DNA of 64,000 nt from an uncultured Eubacteriales bacterium (lineage in GTDB: Bacteria; Bacillota; Clostridia; Tissierellales; Peptoniphilaceae), in contig UQFH01000006.1 in NCBI GenBank assembly GCA_900540185.1, positions 62,001-126,000 of the forward strand, written 5' to 3'. The translations under genes were made by a program, and so were the position numbers. How positions within the stretch are numbered: position 1 is the first letter of the stretch; each line of letters begins with the position of its first letter. Of the stretch, positions 1 through 7,475 are shown one piece after another. The notes under the pieces were generated by a model. The model ran no database searches, was not told where the DNA came from, and saw nothing but the letters and a program-made list of their open reading frames with translations.

Positions 1-937
1 CAATAAAGACGGCGAAAGAATTGAAATTGCAATCGGCGACGATATAAACGATCCTGTTTTCACAGTAACCGACCTTTTGATTCACCTTTCACGTGACCAA
101 CAATCAAAACCTATGCGCGAAGCAATTACAGGCGAACAACTTAATGTTCTTTTCGGCTCAATTCCTCTTAAAGACAAGGAAAAAGATGCTGTAAAAGAAA
201 ATATTTTAAAGCTTATTAAAGAAAAATACAATTTCGAAGAAGAAGATTTCCAAATCGCTGAACTCGAAGTTGTTCCTGCTTGCAAATCAAGAGATTTAGG
301 TCTCGACAGAAGTATGGTTATCGCATACGGGCAAGATGACAGAGTTTGTGCATACGCAACAATGCGAGCAATCTTCGAAGTTGAAAATCCTGAAAAAACT
401 GCTCTCGGTCTATTCATGGACAAAGAAGAAATCGGTTCAATGGGAAATACAGGTATGGCTTCATATTTCTGGGAAAACCTCGTTCACGAACTCGTAAACT
501 TGGAAGGAAACTATTCCGCTCTTGACGTAAACAGAACTCTTAAAAATTCAAAAGTTCTTTCAGCAGACGTAACAGTCGGTTATGACCCTGACTTCGCAGA
601 TGCTGTTGAAGCACAAAACACCGCATATATAGGATGCGGAATCGTAGTTTCAAAATATTCAGGCTCCGGCGGAAAAGGCGGCTCATCAGACGCAAACGCT
701 GAATTCCTACAAGAAGTCAGAAAATGTTTTGACGATAGCGATGTCACCTGGCAAACAGGAGAACTCGGAGCCGTTGACAAGGGTGGCGGAGGAACAATTG
801 CTCTTCTACTTGCAAAATACGGCGCTGAAGTTGTAGACTGCGGACCTGCTGTTCTATGCATGCACGCACCTATGGAAGTTACAAGTAAAGCCGACACATA
901 TATGTGCTATAAAGCTTATAAAGCTTTTATGGCATAA
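1..937 (+). CDS. M18-family aminopeptidase, C-terminal part (5' end outside window)
   Basis: This is the last 311 codons of a metallo-aminopeptidase that removes N-terminal residues from peptides in the cytoplasm. The frame is open from base 2, so the gene begins outside the window; a TTG at 77 is only an internal Leu codon. The family signature is visible: a DKEEIGS block near bases 415-435 (acidic metal and catalytic residues) followed by the SMGNTGM stretch, a glycine-rich GSGGKGGSSDAN segment, and the C-terminal CMHAPMEV motif holding a late metal-binding His. Full-length M18 enzymes have roughly 430-470 residues, so about a third is missing here. It ends with TAA and is followed by a small hairpin and a nitroreductase gene. 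Together with PepF and the Opp importer in this window it suits a peptide-using organism. Family assignment is firm; the exact substrate is not. Confidence 0.9.
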   Translation, partial: NKDGERIEIAIGDDINDPVFTVTDLLIHLSRDQQSKPMREAITGEQLNVLFGSIPLKDKEKDAVKENILKLIKEKYNFEEEDFQIAELEVVPACKSRDLGLDRSMVIAYGQDDRVCAYATMRAIFEVENPEKTALGLFMDKEEIGSMGNTGMASYFWENLVHELVNLEGNYSALDVNRTLKNSKVLSADVTVGYDPDFADAVEAQNTAYIGCGIVVSKYSGSGGKGGSSDANAEFLQEVRKCFDDSDVTWQTGELGAVDKGGGGTIALLLAKYGAEVVDCGPAVLCMHAPMEVTSKADTYMCYKAYKAFMA

Positions 938-950
938 CTGTAAATTTATT

Positions 951-977
951 ATCCGCTCTTCGTTTTGGAGGGCGGAT
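951..977 (+). promoter_or_regulatory. intergenic hairpin between aminopeptidase and nitroreductase
   Basis: ATCCGC at 951-956 pairs with GCGGAT at 972-977, and TC/GA can extend the stem. It lies just after the aminopeptidase stop and before the ribosome site of the next gene. The following bases are not a T-run, so it is a poor intrinsic terminator. It may instead protect the upstream 3' end. Low certainty. Confidence 0.35.
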
Positions 978-1000
978 TATACTTAAGGAGGACAATTTTA

Positions 1001-1507
1001 ATGGATGCAATCGAAAATCTTTTAACCAGAAGAGGCACGAGAAAATTTAAGGACAAAGAGCTCCCAAGAGAAGCTCTTGAGAAAATAGTAGAATGCGGAA
1101 AAGCATCTCCTACTGGCATGAATAAGCAACAAAGGCTTTTCACAGTCCTTACAAAAGAAGAAGACATTCAAAAACTCGCAAAGGCAATCGGCGATTCCCT
1201 CGAACTCCAAAACTACAGAATTTACGATGCAAAGGCGCTAATAATCGTCACGGTGCCAAAAGATTTGAGGCTCGGCGACGCCGACACCTCAACCGCAATG
1301 GAAAATATGTATCTAGCAAGCCACGCTCTCGGAATCGGTGCCGTCTGGATAAACCAGCTTCGAGAAAACAACAGCGAAATCGTAAGAAAAGTTCTAAATG
1401 ATTTTAAAATCCCTGGAGATCATATCTCGTACGGAATGTTGGCACTCGGATACAGCGACGAAACTCCAAAAGAAAAAGAAAGAACTGAAAAAGTTGTATT
1501 TATATAG
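1001..1507 (+). CDS. nitroreductase family protein
   Basis: A 168-residue FMN-dependent nitroreductase-fold oxidoreductase, probably using NAD(P)H; the physiological substrate cannot be told from sequence. The N terminus has the usual family layout: a short helix, then RRGTRKFKDK (phosphate/FMN-binding Arg residues) and an ASPTGMNKQ motif near residue 37 matching the family SPSxxNxQ FMN contact. The C-terminal half has the SHALGIGAVW segment typical of the family. The start is the ATG at 1001, 7-8 bases after AAGGAGG. A longer frame from a TTG at 965 is rejected because it runs through the ribosome site. A terminator shared with the convergent nuclease gene follows. A second, broken nitroreductase lies at 49114. 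Confidence 0.9.
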   Translation: MDAIENLLTRRGTRKFKDKELPREALEKIVECGKASPTGMNKQQRLFTVLTKEEDIQKLAKAIGDSLELQNYRIYDAKALIIVTVPKDLRLGDADTSTAMENMYLASHALGIGAVWINQLRENNSEIVRKVLNDFKIPGDHISYGMLALGYSDETPKEKERTEKVVFI

Positions 1508-1510
1508 AAG

Positions 1511-1549
1511 AAAAAAGAGCCGCACAATTATTATGTGCAGCTCTTTTTA
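1511..1549. terminator. bidirectional intrinsic terminator
   Basis: AAAAAGAGC-CGCACA and TGTGCA-GCTCTTTTT form a stem of about 14 bp around an ATTATTA loop, with A-rich and T-rich flanks on both strands. It lies between the plus-strand nitroreductase and the minus-strand nuclease and can serve both; the last codons of the nuclease run into its edge. Confidence 0.85.
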
Positions 1550-3241
1550 TTTGTCCCTTGCTACGCTTTCAAGCTTTGCAAGTATATCGTCAAAATAAAT
1601 ATTCATTTTTACATCAGGCGAAAATTGTATAATTCCAAAAGTTGAAATATCTTTTTTTCGGAGTGATTCATTATTTTCGTAATTCCAAAGCATATTTAAA
1701 CTTTCATCCGTTCTTCCCTGCAAAATATATACATATTGGCTTCTTTCAAAGTTCTCATCTCTTATTTGAATGAAATACTTACTTATAACCTCTTCCATAT
1801 GTCCTTTTAAAATTGTATTTCTGGTTTGAAACTTTGAATCCAAAATCAAATAAGCATCTTTTTTTCCGCTTATTTTTAGAACAAAGTCCGGGCTATAGTA
1901 GTTCCCGGTCTTGTTATATGGCGTGTACATCACATCGCAACCGCTCGTTCTCAAAAGTCCGATTTCGTTTTCGTAGCGGTCGCCGTATATAACCGGTTGA
2001 AAATAAAGCGTGAGTTTCAAATCATCTCTTTTTCTATAAAATGTATTATACAAAAACTCTTCATTTTCAAAAAGCTCATTTGCCGTCTTGTAATTGTAGT
2101 TAATGTCCCTTTCCCTATCCGGCAAATAGCCGTTTGAGTCTATAAAATTTAGCAGCCTTGCAAGACAGTAGTATTCATAGAGCTTGTCAAGGGATTCAAT
2201 GTTATAAAAAAATTTTTGATATGAAAGACTCATATTTCTGTTTTTTTGCCATATAAAAATCAAGTCATTTATTTCTTTAATTTTAAAATTTTTCTTAGGT
2301 CTGAAAGAATCCTTTGGAACGCGTCTGTTAAAAGAGCCCATAATCTCAAGAAGCCTTCTTAACTTCGCAATATTTCTCCTAAGTTTGTTGTATTCTTTGA
2401 AGCCTTTTTTTATTCTTAGCTCTTGAGTCGTTATTACAGGAGCCGAAAATCCGCTCGGAATATTTTTCTTTAAATCGCGAAATCTTTTTGTGTTTTTTAA
2501 AAGAATATCTTCAAACTCCTTTAAAATATTTGATGCATCATTATAAAGCATATTCAAAAATCTTATCAGTTGTACTCTTTCTTCGTCCGAGCCGGGCTCC
2601 ATATTTTCTCTTTTTGTAAGAAAATTTACACGCCCCTGTCTGGTTGTTTTCGATGCACTGAAACCCATAGAGCTGTTTTGAGGAAAGAAATAAGATTTAT
2701 ATTTTTGAACCGCCATAAAAACTCTGTCGAAATAATTATTTATGCTGCTCACAATGAGTCCTGACTCTGAGCTCTCCGAGTTTATTTCTCTGTATAGTCC
2801 CTTATCGGAAGCGATATAATAAATCATATCATTAAGATTTTCTCTGTCGGTGTCATTTTTCGTCGTAACGAGAATTCTTTCGGATTGAAGATTCATCTCC
2901 TCATCGTCTTCGAATCTGATAAAAAGATTCATCCTTATCGAATCAATGAGCATCAAAAATGGATACGAGCGAACTCGACCGCCAGCCGGCGTCTGAAACA
3001 AAAATCTGTATTCATATCTATTGTCCTGTTTTTTTACAAACTCTATTTCCCCAATCGGCTCCGAATCAACAAAAAGAATACCTTCGTCAATCTCCTTGTC
3101 GGTGTATGTGATGTAATCGATACTATATAAACCGTTTTCAAAAACACAGCCCTTCAAAAAAGATGACTTCTTCTCTTCATCCATATCGATTACCAAATCG
3201 TTTTTTGGATAAATGCAGTGCAGTACGAGGTAACTTTTAAT
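1547..3241 (-). CDS. DUF2357/McrC-like PD-(D/E)xK nuclease, probable ATT start
   Basis: Putative nuclease partner of the upstream AAA+ ATPase. Numbering from the TTG at 3196, the C-terminal third carries a PD-(D/E)xK-type core: a Glu in the helix YEYYCLARLL near 341, Pro-Asp at 436-437 in YSPDFVLKI, and LDSKF at 452-456 giving the D-x-K pair. The middle (about 230-345) is basic and helical; the N-terminal 130 residues look beta-rich, as in DUF2357/McrC-like proteins. The start is unusual. A perfect nine-base Shine-Dalgarno, GGAGGTGAT, overlaps the ATPase stop, and seven bases after its GGAGG core is an in-frame ATT at 3241. The alternatives, TTG 3196 and ATG 3184, have no ribosome site. From ATT the protein has 564 residues. 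By analogy with McrBC I infer an ATPase-driven nuclease, perhaps for defence. The nuclease fold is likely; the target is unknown. Confidence 0.68.
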   Translation of the reverse strand: MKSYLVLHCIYPKNDLVIDMDEEKKSSFLKGCVFENGLYSIDYITYTDKEIDEGILFVDSEPIGEIEFVKKQDNRYEYRFLFQTPAGGRVRSYPFLMLIDSIRMNLFIRFEDDEEMNLQSERILVTTKNDTDRENLNDMIYYIASDKGLYREINSESSESGLIVSSINNYFDRVFMAVQKYKSYFFPQNSSMGFSASKTTRQGRVNFLTKRENMEPGSDEERVQLIRFLNMLYNDASNILKEFEDILLKNTKRFRDLKKNIPSGFSAPVITTQELRIKKGFKEYNKLRRNIAKLRRLLEIMGSFNRRVPKDSFRPKKNFKIKEINDLIFIWQKNRNMSLSYQKFFYNIESLDKLYEYYCLARLLNFIDSNGYLPDRERDINYNYKTANELFENEEFLYNTFYRKRDDLKLTLYFQPVIYGDRYENEIGLLRTSGCDVMYTPYNKTGNYYSPDFVLKISGKKDAYLILDSKFQTRNTILKGHMEEVISKYFIQIRDENFERSQYVYILQGRTDESLNMLWNYENNESLRKKDISTFGIIQFSPDVKMNIYFDDILAKLESVARDK

Positions 3242-3253
3242 AGTATCACCTCC
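3239..3253 (-). promoter_or_regulatory. perfect Shine-Dalgarno followed by ATT start codon
   Basis: On the minus strand the ATPase stop TAG runs into GGAGGTGAT, fully complementary to the 3' end of 16S rRNA, then ACT, then ATT. No ATG, GTG or TTG in the nuclease frame lies at a workable distance. The GTG inside the site itself opens a frame that stops after 19 codons. The site therefore points to initiation at ATT, known in bacteria from infC, or to a base-call error in an ATG. Confidence 0.6.
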
Positions 3254-5733
3254 TAAAAATCAAGTCGGCTTTCAATATCTATTCTGTCTTTTGTAGCCTT
3301 TATATCCTTGAATCTGCTCTCCAATAGTTGCATATTTTTCAGCTCGTTTAAAATGCCTGAGAAAAATCTATCGTTCATCTTGTCAAGATTTAAATTCGGT
3401 AAAATAAATTGACTAATCGCAAGTTCAATAGGAAGGAATTTTTGCATAGGGGACGAAAGATCCATCATATCGTGAACTGATTCAATATAATTTCTCGCCT
3501 TTTCTTCCGACCTGGATGAAATATATGCTCCGTTCTTTCTAAAAATTGACATGAGCGAATTGAATTTTATTTCAAAATCATTTGGAAAAGATTTTCTTTC
3601 GTCAAAACGCATTAAATCGTTGTATGAAACGGCTCCCATATCTTCGATTTCCAAATTATTTAATTTATATACGCTTCTACCGTCGTAATTTTGTGTCGAC
3701 GTTGCGGAATTGTCGTAGAATCTGTCGGATAATATGAAACCCGTGTGGTCATCCGTGATAGTTGTGAGAATTCTCAAACTCGGTTTTATTTCAAACTCTC
3801 TTCCGCCGCCTAAACTAATATTCATAGTCTCATCAATCTTTTTATCTATAAAACCTGAGAGATAGTGCTCCGGAATAGAGGAGTTCACATTGTCAAAAAG
3901 CACGCACGACATTACATTTTCAGCGTCTTTTTCCATCATTTCAAACAAATCATAAAGCCTTCTGTTATTCTTTACAATTTCACCGGTGTTCGGGTTGTAG
4001 AAGCCTACCAAATCTCTAACCGATCTGACATCAGGGTCAACATTTACACGAACAAAACGATTGTTTTGCGAATTTAATCCGATTGCATTTAAAAACGCCG
4101 TCGCCCTCGAAGTTTTTCCGCTTCCGGTTTTTCCGTCGAAGTTCACAATGAAATTTTGTGCAAAAAGTACCAAAAGATTTATAACACCGTTTCTTGAAAT
4201 TCTGTGATTGTAAACCTTATTCATTCTATATAATACATAGTCTACTATTTCATCTTTCGAATCAAAATCTGCATATGAAACGCCTTCATAAGGTCTGTAT
4301 TCAAAATTCTTTGTGCCTCTAACGGTCATAAGGATATCATTAAAGCCTTTTTCCTTAAGTGCAAGACCAATCACTCGTCCTGTGTTTTGAAACTCGTCAA
4401 TGCCGTCTCTAAGTTCTTTTAAAATACCGTCGCGAGTTTGTGAGAGTTCATCTATTTGCGCTTCTCTTGCACTGATGTCGTTCTTTAAAGTAGAATCGAC
4501 GGACGCAAGGTCATAGATTCCAATCAGCGCTTTTATTTCCCCATCAAGCTCATCACGCTTATTTTGCAGCTTTTCAATCTCTTCATTTAATTTATTTGAA
4601 AGTTCTTCATTTTCTTTTAAAATAAAACTTCTCGCATCGGAAACTTCGTTTCTTATAGTTTCCAAAGTGCTTTCCAGATTTGATTTCTCTCTATTTAACT
4701 CATCAAGTCTTTCTCTCACTTCAATAAATCTTGTAGAGCGTTCTTCAAGCTCGTCAAATCTGGTATCCAAAATCTTTCTTAAAACAAAATCTTGATTTTC
4801 TTCATCTTCCATAAGATAAAAAGAAATCTTCGAGAGAAAATCGTCTTGATATTCCGAAGTTCTAATCAGTTCCTTCAGTTTTATCAAACGTGTTTCTGTA
4901 ATATTCGGATATTTTTCAGGGTCGATTTGCGTGAGTAATAGCTTTTTTAACTCTTTAATCTGATTTCTATCCGTCATTTTTCTCTCTTCAAAAATCGCGA
5001 GAATCTTATCCAAGAGTGTAGTATCGTTTATAAAATCATATGAATCCTTTAAATCCGCCGAATCCGACATGGATTTTGCCATAACTAAATCCACCCCGTT
5101 GTCTGCTCTGTCCCCTACTCTTAAAACTTCCTTTGAAATGATTGCAGGATTCGGTTTTAAAATATGATAGTCAAATTTTTCAGTTGCAAATAATTTAATT
5201 TGATTGTTTTCAACATAATAATCAAACGGACCGAAATAGCCCTCTTTGTTTTTTACAACGATATATTTTGTATAAATATTATCTAAAAAATAATCTATTG
5301 ATTTTCTTTTTAATATATCTTCAATTGAAAGGTCTGTTTTGACAACTTGATAAAAATTGCTGTCCTTAAAACCTTCAAGCCATACTTCGCTTATTTCTTC
5401 GCTGTAAGTCGGGTTAAACTTTAATCTGTAGTGATTGTTTTGTTGGTCCGTATCTTCTTCCGGAATAATATTAAGTCTCGCCTTTACAAGATGTGAAAGT
5501 TTGTCAACCACATCCTCCGCCGAAAAGCCTCCCTGAATTCTAACCTCAAAACTTCCAAGCATCGGAAAATCCGCCGGATCAATCGGCACAACCGTCTCAT
5601 CATCAACTAAAATATAGCGCGGATATACATAACATACTCTGTTAATAGCATTTGAATTTTCCCCATGAGTATAATTCTCATTGTAATAAATCCATCCTAA
5701 TAGCGTCTTATCGACATAATTTTGAATTTCCAT
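3253..5733 (-). CDS. McrB-like AAA+ ATPase with long coiled coil
   Basis: An 826-residue protein in three parts. Residues 1-300 match nothing I recognise; they are mixed alpha/beta with an aromatic-rich start. Residues about 320-450 are strongly heptad-like and charged, a clear coiled coil. Residues about 495-826 form an AAA+ module: Walker A GKTGSGKT at 534-541, a DLVGFYNP segment at 574-581 that recalls the McrB DLxGxYNP region, a Walker B-like VLFDNVNS at 611-618, PEHYLSGF after it as in McrB, a sensor-like ILTTITDD at 655-662, and LSDRFYD with a possible arginine finger. The Walker B residue that is usually Glu is Asn here, so hydrolysis may be slow or depend on a partner residue. It starts at ATG 5733 behind TAGGAG, nine bases after the TraX-like gene, and its stop overlaps the nuclease ribosome site. 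A motor or switch for the nuclease is inferred. Confidence 0.72.
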   Translation of the reverse strand: MEIQNYVDKTLLGWIYYNENYTHGENSNAINRVCYVYPRYILVDDETVVPIDPADFPMLGSFEVRIQGGFSAEDVVDKLSHLVKARLNIIPEEDTDQQNNHYRLKFNPTYSEEISEVWLEGFKDSNFYQVVKTDLSIEDILKRKSIDYFLDNIYTKYIVVKNKEGYFGPFDYYVENNQIKLFATEKFDYHILKPNPAIISKEVLRVGDRADNGVDLVMAKSMSDSADLKDSYDFINDTTLLDKILAIFEERKMTDRNQIKELKKLLLTQIDPEKYPNITETRLIKLKELIRTSEYQDDFLSKISFYLMEDEENQDFVLRKILDTRFDELEERSTRFIEVRERLDELNREKSNLESTLETIRNEVSDARSFILKENEELSNKLNEEIEKLQNKRDELDGEIKALIGIYDLASVDSTLKNDISAREAQIDELSQTRDGILKELRDGIDEFQNTGRVIGLALKEKGFNDILMTVRGTKNFEYRPYEGVSYADFDSKDEIVDYVLYRMNKVYNHRISRNGVINLLVLFAQNFIVNFDGKTGSGKTSRATAFLNAIGLNSQNNRFVRVNVDPDVRSVRDLVGFYNPNTGEIVKNNRRLYDLFEMMEKDAENVMSCVLFDNVNSSIPEHYLSGFIDKKIDETMNISLGGGREFEIKPSLRILTTITDDHTGFILSDRFYDNSATSTQNYDGRSVYKLNNLEIEDMGAVSYNDLMRFDERKSFPNDFEIKFNSLMSIFRKNGAYISSRSEEKARNYIESVHDMMDLSSPMQKFLPIELAISQFILPNLNLDKMNDRFFSGILNELKNMQLLESRFKDIKATKDRIDIESRLDF

Positions 5734-5742
5734 AAAAATCTC

Positions 5743-6489
5743 CTATCTCAAAATTAATATTCTTAATCGCCACAACAATAAAGCGATTATAGGAAAAATA
5801 AAATTTAAAGAACTGTTGTAGTTCTTTCTATTGTTGTTTTCATCATAAAAATAATAAAAAATTGGCGCAACAACCATACTTGCTCCCGGAATACAAATAG
5901 CAAAACTAAAAAGTGCCTGCTCCTTTCTATTCGGCTCGAGATAATTAAGAATGATAAATAAAATTCCTATAATTAATCCATAATCCACACCTATATTTAT
6001 TGATATGAATATATATATCGCAGCTAAAGGAAGTCTCATAATCTTTTTAAAATCAAAATACTGCCAAGCAATTGTGAAAAATGCGCCGAGTAAAATTGCA
6101 AATAAAGGACTTTGAAATTTTATATCCATAAACTTATCAAAAGAATATAAATCATATATTATTTCAAATAAAACAGTCACTACAGTTAAATTTAAAATAA
6201 ACTTTTTATCTGCTCTACGCGCACTTAAAAACACAAGAAAAGCTCCAAGCGGAATTGAAATTCTTGATATCATACTTAATATCAAATAAATAGTATTGTC
6301 GTCTGCACCAAAATTAGTTGCTCCCGATTTTATGTATCCGGAAACAACTAAATCAAAAACTACGATTTCGTTTACCATATATAGAATTGCAAGTAAAGAA
6401 AAAATAAAATATAATGCTTGATAAGAAAATATCTTTTTAGGCGGTTCGATAGGTTTTGAAGTATTATAATTTATCATATCCCACCACAT
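5743..6489 (-). CDS. TraX-like multi-pass membrane protein
   Basis: A 248-residue hydrophobic protein with about seven or eight membrane segments. The block from about 90 to 140 (RISIPLGAFLVF, then charged ARRADKK, then a helix ending in EIIYDLY) has the layout of the TraX family, whose members include F-pilin acetylation proteins and many chromosomal proteins of unknown role. The match is divergent and judged by eye. It is the first gene of the three-gene cassette, nine bases before the ATPase, so a membrane-linked role for that system is possible. The start is uncertain: ATG 6489 and ATG 6477 both lack a well-placed ribosome site, while a good AAGGAGC stands before a 14-codon frame at 6508 that overlaps this start. 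Function unknown. Confidence 0.6.
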   Translation of the reverse strand: MWWDMINYNTSKPIEPPKKIFSYQALYFIFSLLAILYMVNEIVVFDLVVSGYIKSGATNFGADDNTIYLILSMISRISIPLGAFLVFLSARRADKKFILNLTVVTVLFEIIYDLYSFDKFMDIKFQSPLFAILLGAFFTIAWQYFDFKKIMRLPLAAIYIFISINIGVDYGLIIGILFIILNYLEPNRKEQALFSFAICIPGASMVVAPIFYYFYDENNNRKNYNSSLNFIFPIIALLLWRLRILILR

Positions 6490-6508
6490 ATTCTAATAAA
6501 AATCTCAT
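6464..6508 (-). CDS. possible 14-codon leader peptide overlapping the TraX-like start
   Basis: ATG at 6508 lies about seven bases after AAGGAGC and opens MRFLLEYVVGYDKL, ending at TAA 6464-6466. The frame overlaps both candidate starts of the membrane protein in another register, so its translation could open or couple that start. It has no known homologue that I recognise. It could be a leader peptide or chance. Confidence 0.3.
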   Translation of the reverse strand: MRFLLEYVVGYDKL

Positions 6509-6794
6509 AATAAAGCTCCTTAACTATTATCTTAAAATAATATTTTAATTATAAATTCGCTAATTGATTTCTTATTTATAATCCTCTAATTTTATAAATA
6601 TATTATTGTACTGTTTTTAATGATTTAACTAAATAAAAATTAAGGTAAAAAAATACCATATAGACTTGAGTCAACTATAAATGATTTTTTAAAAATAGTT
6701 AATTGCACTTGAATTTAAATATTAATATAACTTATAAAATCAATATAGTTTTATACATAAAATAATTTGAAATATAATTAAAATAAAATTCTAT
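6509..6794. other. AT-rich spacer without a recognisable gene
   Basis: About 285 very AT-rich bases between the cassette and the next membrane protein. A TATAAT-like hexamer on the minus strand lies at 6548-6553 without a convincing -35 partner, so the cassette promoter is unclear. A short self-complementary GACTTGAGTC lies near 6663-6672. I see no coding frame, RNA gene or repeat family. Confidence 0.5.
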
Positions 6795-7361
6795 TTATAA
6801 CTTTTTCGAATGTTCACCCAAAATATCCTTGAGTTCATCATAATTATTGTATCTGTTTTTTGTATTTCTTACATTTTCATAAAGCATGCTGATGTCCTTT
6901 TTAATCGATCTTTCAACTGCCTTCGCACAAATTAACATAATTAAAATCGAAACATGTGGCCATACTGTTCTATATGCATGCTCGGTAATTTTTCCGCTGA
7001 AATTGAGTAAATAGTCGGAATTAATTATAACCGAATATCCTCTTATGGAAATTATTATACATGAGATATATAAAACTACAGCAAGTACAACTTTGTACAC
7101 TTTTCCACTAACCAGCGGGCTTGTCAAAAGTTTGAATGTACTTACAAATGCATAGCCCAAAAGCGCAAATAGAAAAACTATTAAATACTCATATATAGTT
7201 GAATATCGTGCAATTTTCGAAACCATTTCAGGAGTTAATTCCTTATCAGAAAGACGATTAACGTCCCCTCCTTCATAAAGAATCTCGATTGCAAAAATAG
7301 AAACTACAAAAAGTATTATAAAAGCCAGTGCAAGAAATTTAAAAATTTTATTTACCTTCAT
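6795..7361 (-). CDS. unknown four-helix membrane protein
   Basis: A 188-residue protein of no family I recognise. Four hydrophobic segments are visible: near residues 6-28, 54-75, 88-107 and 130-148. A charged, Asn/Tyr-rich tail of about 40 residues follows and is probably cytoplasmic. The segment before helix 2 is acidic and may be extracellular. The start is ATG 7361, preceded at about eight bases by AGAGGTG; the longer frame from 7403 would run through the ribosome site and the hairpin at 7384-7457. It stands alone between the defence-like cassette and the opp operon, and may be read from an upstream opp transcript. Function unknown. Confidence 0.65.
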   Translation of the reverse strand: MKVNKIFKFLALAFIILFVVSIFAIEILYEGGDVNRLSDKELTPEMVSKIARYSTIYEYLIVFLFALLGYAFVSTFKLLTSPLVSGKVYKVVLAVVLYISCIIISIRGYSVIINSDYLLNFSGKITEHAYRTVWPHVSILIMLICAKAVERSIKKDISMLYENVRNTKNRYNNYDELKDILGEHSKKL

Positions 7362-7383
7362 ATACACCTCTAAAAAATTTAAA

Positions 7384-7457
7384 GGGCATTCACGTAGCCA
7401 CAAATATCATAAATATAATAAATATCAATGAACTTTGTAGAAGTACGCGAGATGCCC
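7384..7457. repeat. 13-bp imperfect inverted repeat with a 47-base loop
   Basis: GGGCATTCACGTA at 7384-7396 pairs with TACGCGAGATGCCC at 7444-7457: 13 pairs including one G-U, with one bulged base. T-rich tracts follow on both strands. It lies between the end of the opp operon and the next gene, so it may be an opp terminator with a large loop, or an attenuator for the downstream membrane protein. No transposase is nearby. Confidence 0.5.
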
Positions 7458-7475
7458 CCTTATTTTATATTATTT

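Noticed and set aside
965..1000. TTG start for the first nitroreductase
   Set aside because: The frame passes through the AAGGAGG site; the ATG at 1001 matches the family start.
7384..7457. Terminal repeats of an insertion sequence
   Set aside because: Only 47 bases lie between the arms, with no transposase and no visible target duplication.
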